The translations under genes and the position numbers were made by a program. Shown here in pieces: positions 26,966-36,950 of a stretch of 64,000 nucleotides of DNA (position 1 is its first letter; the number at the start of each line of letters is the position of its first letter). The stretch is from Zunongwangia atlantica 22II14-10F7 (GTDB lineage: Bacteria > Bacteroidota > Bacteroidia > Flavobacteriales > Flavobacteriaceae): contig NZ_ARYN01000007.1 of NCBI RefSeq assembly GCF_002094855.1, forward strand, positions 124,001 through 188,000. Reading direction: 5' to 3'. The notes under the pieces are model-generated. The model worked only from the letters and a program-made list of their open reading frames with translations. It had not been told where the DNA came from and ran no database searches.

Positions 26966-27598
26966 ATGATTACAGAAGAAACACAGGAGTTGGTAGATAG
27001 AGGTATTATGCTTCCTTTAATGGAAGAATTTTATACCATTCAGGGCGAAGGATTTCATAAAGGGACTGCTGCTTATTTTATTAGAATTGGAGGTTGTGAT
27101 GTAGGTTGCCACTGGTGTGATGTTAAGGAAAGCTGGGATGCAGGTTTGCACCCGCCAACACATGTAGGTGAAATTGTAGAAAATGCAGTAAAGTATAGTA
27201 AAACTATTGTAGTTACCGGGGGAGAGCCGCTAACCTGGGATATGACTATGCTTACTGATAATCTTAAAAAGCAGGGCTGCCAGATTCATATAGAAACTTC
27301 TGGCGCTTACCCTGTAACAGGAACCTGGGATTGGATTTGTCTTTCTCCTAAAAAAATAAAATTACCCGAGCCAGATATTTATCCTATCGCGAACGAATTG
27401 AAAGTGATTATTTTTAATAAGCATGATTTTAAATTCGCTGAAGAGCAGGCTGCTCAGGTAGGAGAAGATTGTATTTTGTATATGCAACCCGAGTGGAGTA
27501 ATCGCGATAAAATGATTCCGCTTATTGTAGATTACGTGATGAAAAATCCAAGATGGAAAGTGTCGTTACAAACACATAAATATCTAAATATACCGTAA
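26966..27598 (+). CDS. queE: 7-carboxy-7-deazaguanine synthase QueE
   Basis: Radical SAM enzyme of queuosine synthesis that contracts the ring of 6-carboxytetrahydropterin. The opening PLMEEFYTIQGEGFHKGTAAYFIRIGGCDVGCHWCD contains the 4Fe-4S motif C-x3-C-x2-C, followed by VVTGGEPLTWD and the substrate and SAM regions typical of QueE. 210 residues from the chosen ATG. Single-gene unit with promoter and terminator. No other queuosine genes are adjacent, although folE, whose family supplies the pathway's pterin precursor, is elsewhere in the window. Confidence 0.94.
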   Translation: MITEETQELVDRGIMLPLMEEFYTIQGEGFHKGTAAYFIRIGGCDVGCHWCDVKESWDAGLHPPTHVGEIVENAVKYSKTIVVTGGEPLTWDMTMLTDNLKKQGCQIHIETSGAYPVTGTWDWICLSPKKIKLPEPDIYPIANELKVIIFNKHDFKFAEEQAAQVGEDCILYMQPEWSNRDKMIPLIVDYVMKNPRWKVSLQTHKYLNIP

Positions 27599-27600
27599 AT

Positions 27601-27628
27601 AAAAAGCCGCTAATTTAGCGGCTTTTTT
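27601..27628. terminator. Bidirectional terminator between queE and the DUF2911 gene
   Basis: AAAAAGCCGCTA / TAGCGGCTTTTT stem with a 3-base loop, immediately after the queE stop, with T tracts in both reading directions between two convergent genes. Confidence 0.87.
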
Positions 27629-27644
27629 GGGTAAATGCTATCTT

Positions 27645-28202
27645 TTATTTTACAACTTTAATAGGAACTTTCACATAGTTTTTATCCCATCCAATAAGAA
27701 GATTGGCGCTATTTTCAGTCTCTTTTTCAAACGACATGGATAATGCATCTATAGCATTTTGCATAGATCTTACTGGGACATTTACTCTTACTAAATCTAG
27801 CTTTTCACTATACTCATAAGCTCCCCAGGTAAGCGTTTTTCTATTCAAAATAATTGTCCATTCTTTTTCTTCCGGAATAGAATATAAAGTATATGTGCCC
27901 GCATCTACTTTTGCACCAGCAATGCTTACATTTTTGTAGAAAGTAACTTCAGTAGCTTCGTTGGCACCAGTTCTCCAAACTTCACCATAAGGTACTAACT
28001 TTCCAAAAACTTCACGATCTCTTCGTTGTGGTCTACTGTAAATAACTCGAGCTATTGGTTCATTTTTATCATTGCGATACAATGCAATGTCCATTGGGCT
28101 AACATCCATTTTGGCAAAATTAGGCCCTTGTGTTTGCGCTTTAGCACTATTTGGGAAAGTAAACCCAAAGGCTAACATCGTCAATATCAATAATTTTTTC
28201 AT
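27645..28202 (-). CDS. DUF2911 family secreted protein
   Basis: A 185-residue protein with a Sec signal peptide ending around NSAKA-QTQG, so it is likely periplasmic. The mature part shows the DUF2911 signatures VIYSRPQRRDREVFGKLVPYGEVWRTGANEATE and GTYTLYSIPEEKEWTIILN, with the closing NLLIGWDKNYVKVPIKV. The family is widespread in Bacteroidota and predicted to be a beta sandwich; its function is unknown. Single gene, minus strand, ending at the shared terminator. Confidence 0.9.
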   Translation of the reverse strand: MKKLLILTMLAFGFTFPNSAKAQTQGPNFAKMDVSPMDIALYRNDKNEPIARVIYSRPQRRDREVFGKLVPYGEVWRTGANEATEVTFYKNVSIAGAKVDAGTYTLYSIPEEKEWTIILNRKTLTWGAYEYSEKLDLVRVNVPVRSMQNAIDALSMSFEKETENSANLLIGWDKNYVKVPIKVVK

Positions 28203-28444
28203 AATTCTGTTATCATTTATGTTTCGAGTAAATATAATAGCTGTGCGAAATCAAGATGTTTAGAAGCTGTTAAAATTTAAGGAAGTTACATTGGTAAAGT
28301 GAATCTGAAAATTATATAAAATTAAGTTTAAATCATTTTTTAATTAAACGTTTATAGTTTTTGTATGTAATTAAAATTTGCTTTAGTGTTTAATAAGTGT
28401 AAGTTCTGTTCCATATTTGTGTCAGAATTTTAAGTAACAGTCTT

Positions 28445-28452
28445 TAAATTTG
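28445..28452 (+). promoter_or_regulatory. -7-like element upstream of an orphan terminator
   Basis: TAAATTTG matches TAnnTTTG. A TTTG at 28416-28419 lies 25 bases upstream, slightly too far for a standard -33 element. If used, transcription would start near 28459 and read into the terminator at 28518-28563. Confidence 0.4.
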
Positions 28453-28458
28453 TTTGGA

Positions 28459-28563
28459 TTAGCGTTCACTTAGTTGTGAAACCTTAAAAATATTACAGTA
28501 AACGTGTGGTTTGTTATGCCCGTGGCGCCAGGGATTTTCCCAATTGTGTCATGGGCTTTTTTT
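28459..28563 (+). ncRNA. Candidate small RNA, about 105 nt, upstream of gyrB
   Basis: The gap of 473 bases between the DUF2911 gene and gyrB holds no supportable protein, but has a -7-like element, then hairpin-forming stretches (TTCAC-TTAGTT-GTGAA at its 5' side, AAACC pairing with GGTTT), then a strong terminator, and only after that a separate promoter for gyrB. The terminator therefore cannot end any annotated gene, since the upstream gene runs the other way. This fits an independent small RNA; the exact 5' end is inferred. A flavobacterial 6S-type RNA or an unnamed sRNA are both possible. Confidence 0.4.
28518..28563 (+). terminator. Orphan rho-independent terminator
   Basis: GCCCGTG (28518-28524) pairs with CATGGGC (28550-28556), an inner GGGA-TTT-TCCC hairpin sits inside, and seven T follow. 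No protein gene on the plus strand lies upstream for more than 900 bases. Confidence 0.75.
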
Positions 28564-28603
28564 GCACAAATTGTTGATAACTTAAAGGCTTTGTAGTCAG
28601 GTA

Positions 28604-28637
28604 TTGGTTTAAAGAAATTAACGTTTTGTTATATTTG
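28604..28637 (+). promoter_or_regulatory. Promoter of gyrB
   Basis: TTG at 28604-28606 and TATATTTG at 28630-28637 match the Bacteroidota -33 and -7 elements with a normal gap. The leader would be about 32 bases. It lies downstream of the orphan terminator, so gyrB is transcribed independently. Confidence 0.65.
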
Positions 28638-28669
28638 TTCGTTATTCAAAAAGAGACGAATTTAATTGA

Positions 28670-30616
<1,947 letters not shown>

Positions 30617-30635
30617 TCTTATTTAAATATTTTTT

Positions 30636-30669
30636 GAAACGGCCTGGAAATTTCCAGGCCGTTTCTTTT
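30636..30669 (+). terminator. Terminator after gyrB
   Basis: Perfect 30-base palindrome with arms GAAACGGCCTGGAAA and its complement, followed by TTTTA. Confidence 0.88.
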
Positions 30670-30772
30670 ATATATACTTATCAAAAAAAATAGAAGCGAA
30701 TTTCTTCGAATATTAGCATATAGTCTTCAAGTATTTAACCGGTCTTTATTAGTAAACAATTTTCATTATTCG

Positions 30773-30780
30773 TATTTTTG
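30773..30780 (+). promoter_or_regulatory. -7 promoter element of mdh
   Basis: TATTTTTG, full match to TAnnTTTG, 29 bases before the mdh start codon. No clear -33 element. Confidence 0.5.
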
Positions 30781-30809
30781 GTGTAGTTATTAATCGATAA
30801 ATTCATAAA

Positions 30810-31736
30810 ATGAAAGTTACAGTAGTAGGAGCTGGTGCTGTAGGTGCTAGTTGCGCTGAATACGTTGCCATTAAAAACTTCGCTTCAGAAGTTGTTTTAT
30901 TAGATATTAAAGAAGGATACGCTGAAGGTAAAGCGATGGATCTTATGCAAACCGCTTCTTTAAATAGTTTTGATACTAAAATTACAGGTAGTACTAACGA
31001 CTACTCTAAAACTGCAGGTAGTGATGTTGCTGTTATTACCAGTGGGATTCCAAGAAAACCGGGGATGACTCGTGAAGAGCTAATTGGAATCAATGCAGGG
31101 ATTGTAAAAGAAGTTGCAAGTAATCTTATTAAGCACTCTCCAGATGTTACATTAATTGTTGTGAGTAATCCAATGGATACCATGACGTATTTAGTGCATA
31201 AAACTACAGGCCTTCCTAAAAACAAGATTATAGGAATGGGGGGTGCATTAGATAGTGCTCGTTTTAAATATAGATTAGCAGAGGCTTTAGAGGCGCCAAT
31301 TTCAGATGTAGACGGGATGGTAATTGGAGGTCACAGTGATACTGGTATGGTGCCACTTACAAGATTAGCTACTAGAAATAGTGTTCCTGTTTCAGCTTTC
31401 CTTTCAGAAGAGCGATTAAATCAGGTTGCTGAAGATACAAAAGTTGGAGGTGCTACTTTAACTAAATTATTAGGAACAAGTGCTTGGTATGCGCCTGGTG
31501 CAGCAGTTTCAGCATTAGTTCAGGCAATTGCTTGTGATCAAAAGAAAATTTTCCCATGTTCAGCTTTCTTAGAAGGAGAGTATGGTCTTAGTGATATTTG
31601 TATTGGTGTTCCAGCTGTTATCGGTAAAGACGGTCTTGAGAAAATTGTAGAAATTCAATTAGATGATGCTGAAAAAGCAAAAATCGAAGATAGCGCATCA
31701 GGTGTTAAAAAGACAAATGGCCTGTTAGAGCTGTAA
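30810..31736 (+). CDS. mdh: Malate dehydrogenase (LDH-like type)
   Basis: Interconverts malate and oxaloacetate with NAD+ in the TCA cycle. Rossmann loop VVGAGAVGASCAEYVA at the start, substrate loop IPRKPGMTREELIGINAGIV with arginines, VVSNPMDTMTYL, the histidine in VIGGHSDTGMVPL. 308 residues, the short lactate-dehydrogenase-like class used by Bacteroidota. Monocistronic with its own -7 element and terminator. Confidence 0.95.
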   Translation: MKVTVVGAGAVGASCAEYVAIKNFASEVVLLDIKEGYAEGKAMDLMQTASLNSFDTKITGSTNDYSKTAGSDVAVITSGIPRKPGMTREELIGINAGIVKEVASNLIKHSPDVTLIVVSNPMDTMTYLVHKTTGLPKNKIIGMGGALDSARFKYRLAEALEAPISDVDGMVIGGHSDTGMVPLTRLATRNSVPVSAFLSEERLNQVAEDTKVGGATLTKLLGTSAWYAPGAAVSALVQAIACDQKKIFPCSAFLEGEYGLSDICIGVPAVIGKDGLEKIVEIQLDDAEKAKIEDSASGVKKTNGLLEL

Positions 31737-31760
31737 TCTTATAATGCTTGATGATAAAGC

Positions 31761-31790
31761 AAAAAGCCGCAAATTTTGTGGCTTTTTTTT
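31761..31790 (+). terminator. Terminator after mdh
   Basis: AAAAAGCCGCAAA pairs with TTTTGTGGCTTTTT (one G-U), followed by a T run. Confidence 0.86.
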
Positions 31791-31824
31791 ATGTTTAAAA
31801 GTTAAAATTTTCAAAAAGAATTTA

Positions 31825-31855
31825 TTGGGATTTCATTATTGAAACGCTATATTTG
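31825..31855 (+). promoter_or_regulatory. Promoter of secDF
   Basis: TTG at 31825-31827 and TATATTTG at 31848-31855, 20 bases apart, a good match to the Bacteroidota housekeeping promoter. Leader of about 37 bases. Confidence 0.68.
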
Positions 31856-31898
31856 TCCGTTTTTAAAAAAGACCTATAAAATTATAATTTGAGGAATA

Positions 31899-34889
31899 AT
31901 GCAGAATAAAGGACTTATTAAAGTTTTTGCAATTTTATTTGGTTTAGTATGTATCTACCAATTGTCGTTTACATACATAACTAATAATGTTGAAAGTGAA
32001 GCAGAAGAATTTGCCACTCAAAAGATTGATGAGAGTGTAGAAAATTATTCAGATTTAAGAGATCAGGTAGAACAAGAGTATCTTGATTCTATTGGTAATG
32101 AAGAAATTATTGCCGGGATTACTTATAATGCTGCGAAGGATAAAGAATTAAATAAAGGTCTTGACCTTAAAGGTGGGATCAACGTTATTTTACAAATCTC
32201 TGTGGAAGATATTATTAGAGGTTTAGCTAACGATTCTAACGATCCTACATTTAATAAAGCTCTTACTGAGGCTAGAGAAGAGTCAGTTACAAGTCAGGAT
32301 GATTATATCGATATTTTCTTCGAAAAATTTGATGCTATTCCTGATGCTAAATTAGCTTCTCCAGATATTTTCGCTAATAAGACTTTAAGCGACGATATTT
32401 CTTACGATATGTCTAACGATCAGGTGAAACCTATCATTAGAAGAAAAGTAGATGAATCTATAACTTCTGCTTTTGAAGTATTACGTAAGCGTATAGATAA
32501 ATTTGGTGTTACTCAGCCAAACATTCAGCGTTTAGGAAACTCAGGAAGAATTCTAGTAGAGCTTCCTGGAGCTAAAGACGTAAATCGTATTCAGAATTTA
32601 TTACAAAGTACTGCTCAGTTAGAGTTCTGGCATGTATTTAAAAATACAGAGTTTGGTAGTTTCTTAGCTCAGGCAAACCAGGTTTTAAAAGATGTGGTTT
32701 CTGAAGAGGAAGAAGCAACTGAAGTTGTAGATACTACTTCACAGGAAGGTAGTGATATCGAGAACCTATTAGCAGATGCTGAAGATAGTACTGCTGTTCA
32801 AACTAATAATCCTTTATTTGATCATATTATTGGGCCTGGTGCACAGGGAGGGCCTGTTTTAGCTTATTTCACTGTACAGGATACAGCTAAAGTAAATGAT
32901 TATTTAGCGATGCCTCAGGTGAGAAATCTCCTTTCTGCAGAGCAGCGTTACGCTAGATTTGTATGGGGAGTTCCAGATGACGAAACTGGAGCTACTGGAT
33001 TATATGCTTTAAAATCTAATAGAGATAATCAACCTCCATTAAGCGGAAGTGTAATTACAGATGCTCAGCAAACTTACGATCAGGTTGGTCGTGTTGCAGT
33101 ATCTATGCAAATGGATGGAACGGGAGCAAAGATTTGGGAAGAAATGACAGGTTATGCTTCTAATAACCAAACTCAAATTGCTATTGTTTTAGATAACGTA
33201 GTGTATTCTGCACCTGGTGTTTCAACCGGAGCCATTTCTGGAGGTAGAAGTGAAATCACTGGAGATTTTAGCATTGAAGAAGGAAAAGATTTAGCAAACG
33301 TACTAAGAGCTGGTAAACTTCCTGCTTCAGCAGAGATTATTCAGAGTGAAATCGTAGGGCCTTCATTAGGTCAGGAGGCAATTGATAGTGGTATGCTTTC
33401 ATTTGGTATTGCTCTTGTATTAGTACTTCTTTGGATGATTTTCTATTACGGTAAAGCTGGAGCTTTTGCTGATGTTGCCTTAATCGTAAATATTTTATTC
33501 ATCTTCGGAGTTTTAGCAGGTCTTGGAGCTGTGCTTACTTTACCTGGTATTGCCGGTATCGTTTTAACAATAGGTATGTCTGTAGATGCAAACGTGCTTA
33601 TCTTTGAGAGAATTAAGGAGGAGCTTGCAAAAGGAAAATCTCAGGCCGAATCTATTAAGGATGGATTTAGTAACGCATTATCTTCTATTTTAGATGCTAA
33701 CATTACCACAGGTCTTACAGGTTTTATCCTATTAATTTTAGGAACAGGACCAATTAAAGGTTTTGCAACTACTTTATTAATAGGTATTGCTACCTCTTTA
33801 TTTACTGCAATATTTATTACAAGATTATTTATAGATGGTTATGGTAAAAATGGTAAGTCATTAGAATTTGCTACCGGTATTACTAAAAACCTTTTCAAAG
33901 GAATGAATAGTGATTTCCTTGCTAAGAGAAAAGTTGCTTATATCATCTCTGGATTATTAATCGTAATAAGTTTAGGATCTTTATTGACTCAGCAATTAAA
34001 CCTTGGTGTAGATTTCGTTGGAGGTCGTACCTATACAGTAAGATTCGATCAGGATGTTAGTCCAACTGAAGTTCAGAGTGTTTTAGAAGAGAGATTTGGT
34101 AATGCAGAAGCTAAAACTTTTGGGCCTAATAATCAGCTAAAAATTACTACCAATTATAAAGTAGATGAAGAAGGAACTTCTGTAGATGAAGAAATTCAGG
34201 AAGGATTATTCGAAAGTCTTCAATCTTATCTTCCAGGAGATATTACTGCAGATGAATTTATAAATGGTTCTTCAGATAAAACTGTAGGTATTATGGAATC
34301 TATGAAAGTAGGTCCTACCATTGCAGAAGATATTAAAGCAGCATCTTTCTGGGCTGTATTAGGTTCTCTAATTGTAGTATTCCTTTATATCTTATTAAGA
34401 TTTAGAAAATGGCAATTTAGTTTAGGTGCGGTAGCAGCAGTATTCCACGATGTTTTAATCGTCCTTGGTGTATTCTCGCTACTTTATAAATTCATGCCAT
34501 TTAGTTTAGAAATTAACCAGGCATTTATCGCTGCCATCCTAACCGTAATTGGTTACTCACTGAATGATACGGTGGTTGTTTTCGACAGAATTAGAGAATA
34601 TGTAAACGAGCATACAAGCTGGGATTTAGGAAGAACTGTAAATGCTGCATTAAACAGTACTTTAAGTCGTACATTAAACACCTCTTTAACTACATTAGTA
34701 GTGTTGCTTGCGATCTTCATTTTTGGCGGAGAAAGTATTAGAGGCTTTATGTTTGCACTTATTGTTGGTGTGGTAGTAGGTACATATTCTTCTATCTTTA
34801 TTGCAACACCAGTTATGTTTGATAGTGTGAAGAAAAAATCTTCACTTCAGGATAAAGAAAAAGAAGTGGAAGAAGAAGCTACGGCTTAA
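31899..34889 (+). CDS. secDF: SecD-SecF fusion, protein translocase subunit
   Basis: Inner-membrane RND-type protein using the proton gradient to help pull Sec substrates across. The SecD half (about 1-640) has the D1 motif LDLKGGINVILQ, a large periplasmic domain with IQRLGNSGRILVELPGAKD, and GMSVDANVLIFERIKEELAKG. The SecF half starts near 680 with LGVDFVGGRTYTVRFD and ends with IGYSLNDTVVVFDRIREY. The fusion into 996 residues is normal for Bacteroidota. A serine/acidic insert (EEEEATEVVDTTSQEGSD) lies in the periplasmic part of SecD. Confidence 0.96.
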   Translation: MQNKGLIKVFAILFGLVCIYQLSFTYITNNVESEAEEFATQKIDESVENYSDLRDQVEQEYLDSIGNEEIIAGITYNAAKDKELNKGLDLKGGINVILQISVEDIIRGLANDSNDPTFNKALTEAREESVTSQDDYIDIFFEKFDAIPDAKLASPDIFANKTLSDDISYDMSNDQVKPIIRRKVDESITSAFEVLRKRIDKFGVTQPNIQRLGNSGRILVELPGAKDVNRIQNLLQSTAQLEFWHVFKNTEFGSFLAQANQVLKDVVSEEEEATEVVDTTSQEGSDIENLLADAEDSTAVQTNNPLFDHIIGPGAQGGPVLAYFTVQDTAKVNDYLAMPQVRNLLSAEQRYARFVWGVPDDETGATGLYALKSNRDNQPPLSGSVITDAQQTYDQVGRVAVSMQMDGTGAKIWEEMTGYASNNQTQIAIVLDNVVYSAPGVSTGAISGGRSEITGDFSIEEGKDLANVLRAGKLPASAEIIQSEIVGPSLGQEAIDSGMLSFGIALVLVLLWMIFYYGKAGAFADVALIVNILFIFGVLAGLGAVLTLPGIAGIVLTIGMSVDANVLIFERIKEELAKGKSQAESIKDGFSNALSSILDANITTGLTGFILLILGTGPIKGFATTLLIGIATSLFTAIFITRLFIDGYGKNGKSLEFATGITKNLFKGMNSDFLAKRKVAYIISGLLIVISLGSLLTQQLNLGVDFVGGRTYTVRFDQDVSPTEVQSVLEERFGNAEAKTFGPNNQLKITTNYKVDEEGTSVDEEIQEGLFESLQSYLPGDITADEFINGSSDKTVGIMESMKVGPTIAEDIKAASFWAVLGSLIVVFLYILLRFRKWQFSLGAVAAVFHDVLIVLGVFSLLYKFMPFSLEINQAFIAAILTVIGYSLNDTVVVFDRIREYVNEHTSWDLGRTVNAALNSTLSRTLNTSLTTLVVLLAIFIFGGESIRGFMFALIVGVVVGTYSSIFIATPVMFDSVKKKSSLQDKEKEVEEEATA

Positions 34890-34910
34890 TCTCAACTAAA
34901 CTCTTAAATA

Positions 34911-34947
34911 AAAAAAGCCTCGCAGTTTTACTGTGAGGCTTTTTTTA
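34911..34947 (+). terminator. Terminator after secDF
   Basis: AGCCTCGCAG / CTGTGAGGCT stem with loop TTTTA, flanked by A and T tracts. Confidence 0.88.
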
Positions 34948-35037
34948 TACTTTTTTGGCTCTTAATGTTTATTTTTAAAATGGTTTGTTTCTATTTGTTA
35001 AAGTTGAAAATAAATTATTCTTGTAAATCCTTTGATT

Positions 35038-35859
35038 ATGAAAGAGCTTGAAATGATTAGAGCTTATTACAAGCCTATGCAGCCTAGTCTTGGGTTTAAT
35101 GGAACATTGCAGTCAAACATTTTATATCATGAAGTAACTCCTGCTAAAGCCACTCATAATTTTGTGTATTGTTTTTGGCAGCTTAAGACATTAGAGCAAT
35201 TAAAAAATGATTTTGTTTATAAAGTGGTTTCAGATGGTTGCATAGATATTTTTTTTGAGCATAATCATCCTATTCAGAATTTCGTAATGGGCTTTTGTAA
35301 GACATATACAGAGTTTCCTATTGGTAAATCTTTCCATTATGTTGGGGTTAGGTTTTTTCCTTCCGCTTTTCCGATTTTGTTTAATTTTAATGCTAAACTT
35401 TTAAGTGATAAATCAACCGAGTTGAAAAATATTCTTCCAGATTTATCAAATTGGATAAGCAAATCTATTTATTCTGAAGATTCATTTAATGGAATTGTAG
35501 AGAAGTTGAATTTTAAACTAGCAGAAATAATCCGTAGCCGCTCCTTAAGATACGATTCTCGCTTTTTTAAAGCGCTTCAAATTATTTTTGAACACGATGG
35601 TTTTCTTGGAACTGAAACGCAATTAGATGCCGATTTAAGTTCGCGGCAATTACAGCGCATCTTTAATTATTTTATAGGTACCACAACAAAGTCTTTTAGT
35701 GACGTGGTTCGATTTCAATATATTTTGAACAAAAAATCTATGTCGGCAAATAAAGAAGATAAGTCATTTTATCTGGATGTGGGTTTTTATGATCAGGCTC
35801 ATTTTATAAAGAATTTCAAGAAATTTTATGGGTTTACGCCCTCTGAAGCCTTTCGGTGA
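35038..35859 (+). CDS. AraC-family transcriptional regulator
   Basis: A 273-residue regulator. The N-terminal part (about 1-150) resembles the sensing domain seen in many Bacteroidota AraC proteins, with HNFVYCFWQLKT and VSDGCIDIFFEH and VGVRFFPSAFP. The C-terminal two helix-turn-helix units are visible: LSSRQLQRIFNYFIGTTTKSFSDVVRFQYIL and the end VGFYDQAHFIKNFKKFYGFTPSEAF, the AraC signature. I use the ATG at 35038; a TTG two codons earlier is possible. The ligand is unknown. The following VOC gene is its likely neighbour target, but has its own promoter. Confidence 0.9.
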   Translation: MKELEMIRAYYKPMQPSLGFNGTLQSNILYHEVTPAKATHNFVYCFWQLKTLEQLKNDFVYKVVSDGCIDIFFEHNHPIQNFVMGFCKTYTEFPIGKSFHYVGVRFFPSAFPILFNFNAKLLSDKSTELKNILPDLSNWISKSIYSEDSFNGIVEKLNFKLAEIIRSRSLRYDSRFFKALQIIFEHDGFLGTETQLDADLSSRQLQRIFNYFIGTTTKSFSDVVRFQYILNKKSMSANKEDKSFYLDVGFYDQAHFIKNFKKFYGFTPSEAFR

Positions 35860-35906
35860 TTTCAATTCCTGTCCGATTTTTACAATACTTCTATCGTATT
35901 CACCGC

Positions 35907-35914
35907 TATTTTTG
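35907..35914 (+). promoter_or_regulatory. -7 promoter element of the VOC gene
   Basis: TATTTTTG matches TAnnTTTG and would give a leader of about 15 bases before the ATG at 35936. This supports the start that includes the signal peptide. Confidence 0.5.
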
Positions 35915-35935
35915 GGCAATAAATAATCTTTAAAA

Positions 35936-36385
35936 ATGAGAATTTTAATTTTATTGGCTATTCTTAGTATAAATATGGCTCAGGCTCAAAAAATGAAAAA
36001 TATGAAATTAAATGCAGGTATTATCACCCATAAATTAGTTGAAACTAAAGCTTTTTATACTGAAGTTTTAGATTTTGGTATTCGGTTTGAAAATGACTTT
36101 TATCTTTTAATGCATACGCCAAATGAATCTGCTGAAATAAGTTTTTTATTGCCAGGTCATCCTAGTCAGCAACCTATTTTTCAGCCCGAATTTAATGGCA
36201 AGGGAGTTTACTTAACCTTGGAAGTTGATAATGTAGATGCGGTTTATAAAAAAATGAAAGAAAAGAAAATTGCTATTGAAGTTGAACTGCGTGAAGAGGA
36301 TTGGGGCGATCGCCATTTTGCCATAGTAGATCCCAATGGAATAGGAATCGATATTGTGACCTATTCTGCTCCTGAAAACAAATAA
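35936..36385 (+). CDS. VOC/glyoxalase-fold protein with signal peptide
   Basis: The segment after residue 25 is a single vicinal-oxygen-chelate domain: MKLNAGIITHKLVETKAFYTEVLDFGIRF, later GVYLTLEVDNVDAVYKKMKEK and HFAIVDPNGIGIDIV. Proteins of this size act as dimers in dioxygenases, isomerases or antibiotic-binding proteins. Unlike most relatives, the sequence starts with a convincing Sec signal (MRILILLAILSINMAQA-Q), so it is probably periplasmic. A start at the later ATG (MKNMKL) would give a cytosolic form; the upstream -7 element favours the longer one. 149 residues. Activity and substrate unknown. Confidence 0.85.
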   Translation: MRILILLAILSINMAQAQKMKNMKLNAGIITHKLVETKAFYTEVLDFGIRFENDFYLLMHTPNESAEISFLLPGHPSQQPIFQPEFNGKGVYLTLEVDNVDAVYKKMKEKKIAIEVELREEDWGDRHFAIVDPNGIGIDIVTYSAPENK

Positions 36386-36394
36386 TTCAGGAAA

Positions 36395-36444
36395 AAAATA
36401 AGAGCTAAAAACAGCTAATATTAGCTGTTTTTAGCTCTTATTTT
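36395..36444. terminator. Long bidirectional terminator
   Basis: A perfect 50-base palindrome centred between the convergent VOC and DUF192 genes (arm AAAATAAGAGCTAAAAACAG followed by CTAAT), with A and T tracts on both sides. Long uninterrupted stems like this are uncommon among the terminators of this window. Confidence 0.85.
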
Positions 36445-36467
36445 ATATTTATAAACTTATATCAATT

Positions 36468-36950
36468 CTACTGCGGAACACTAAAACGATCACCAGTTTT
36501 CAAATTCCAACGTTCAGACAAGCCTGCATTTATCTCTAAAATAAACTGTGCCGGAACTTCTGATGGTAAAATACTTTCATCTAAAGGCTGTGCATCTTTT
36601 TGGAAGCTTACTATCGTGCTATCTGCATCAAAGAAAACCAGATCTAAGGGAATATAGGTGTTTTTCATATAAAAATTACGCATCGATTCTCGATTGTAAA
36701 CAAAAAGCATTCCCTGGTTTTCTTCCATAGATTCACGGTACATTAAACCAGTTTCTCTAGAGTAATCGTCATCTGCAATTTCGATATCCAGCATATTAAT
36801 AGTATCGCCTTCCGCAGAAATTAAATAAAGATCTGCATCATCTCGAAATTCGATGTTTGCGGGTTCAATTTCTTTTTCTTCGTCATCCTTACAGGAGCTA
36901 AAGAAAAGTGTGGTTGCTACTAATCCTAAAAATATGAATCGTTTTGTCAC
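36468..36950 (-). CDS. DUF192 family lipoprotein
   Basis: A 160-residue protein with a lipoprotein signal (LVATTLFFSSC) and an acidic stretch KDDEEKEIEPA behind it. The DUF192 domain follows: IADDDYSRETGLMYRESMEENQGMLFVY, MRNFYMKNTYIPLDLVFFDAD, and the end FILEINAGLSERWNLKTGD. The family is a small beta barrel of unknown function. GTG start overlapping the lgt stop by one base (TAGTG), so it is translationally coupled to lipoprotein maturation by chance or design. Confidence 0.9.
   Translation of the reverse strand: MTKRFIFLGLVATTLFFSSCKDDEEKEIEPANIEFRDDADLYLISAEGDTINMLDIEIADDDYSRETGLMYRESMEENQGMLFVYNRESMRNFYMKNTYIPLDLVFFDADSTIVSFQKDAQPLDESILPSEVPAQFILEINAGLSERWNLKTGDRFSVPQ

Noticed and set aside
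28517-28597. A 26-codon frame from an ATG at 28517 running across the orphan terminator (MPVAPGIFPIVSW and so on)
   Set aside because: It overlaps the hairpin and T run, has no ribosome-binding or coding bias signal, and is best explained as chance.
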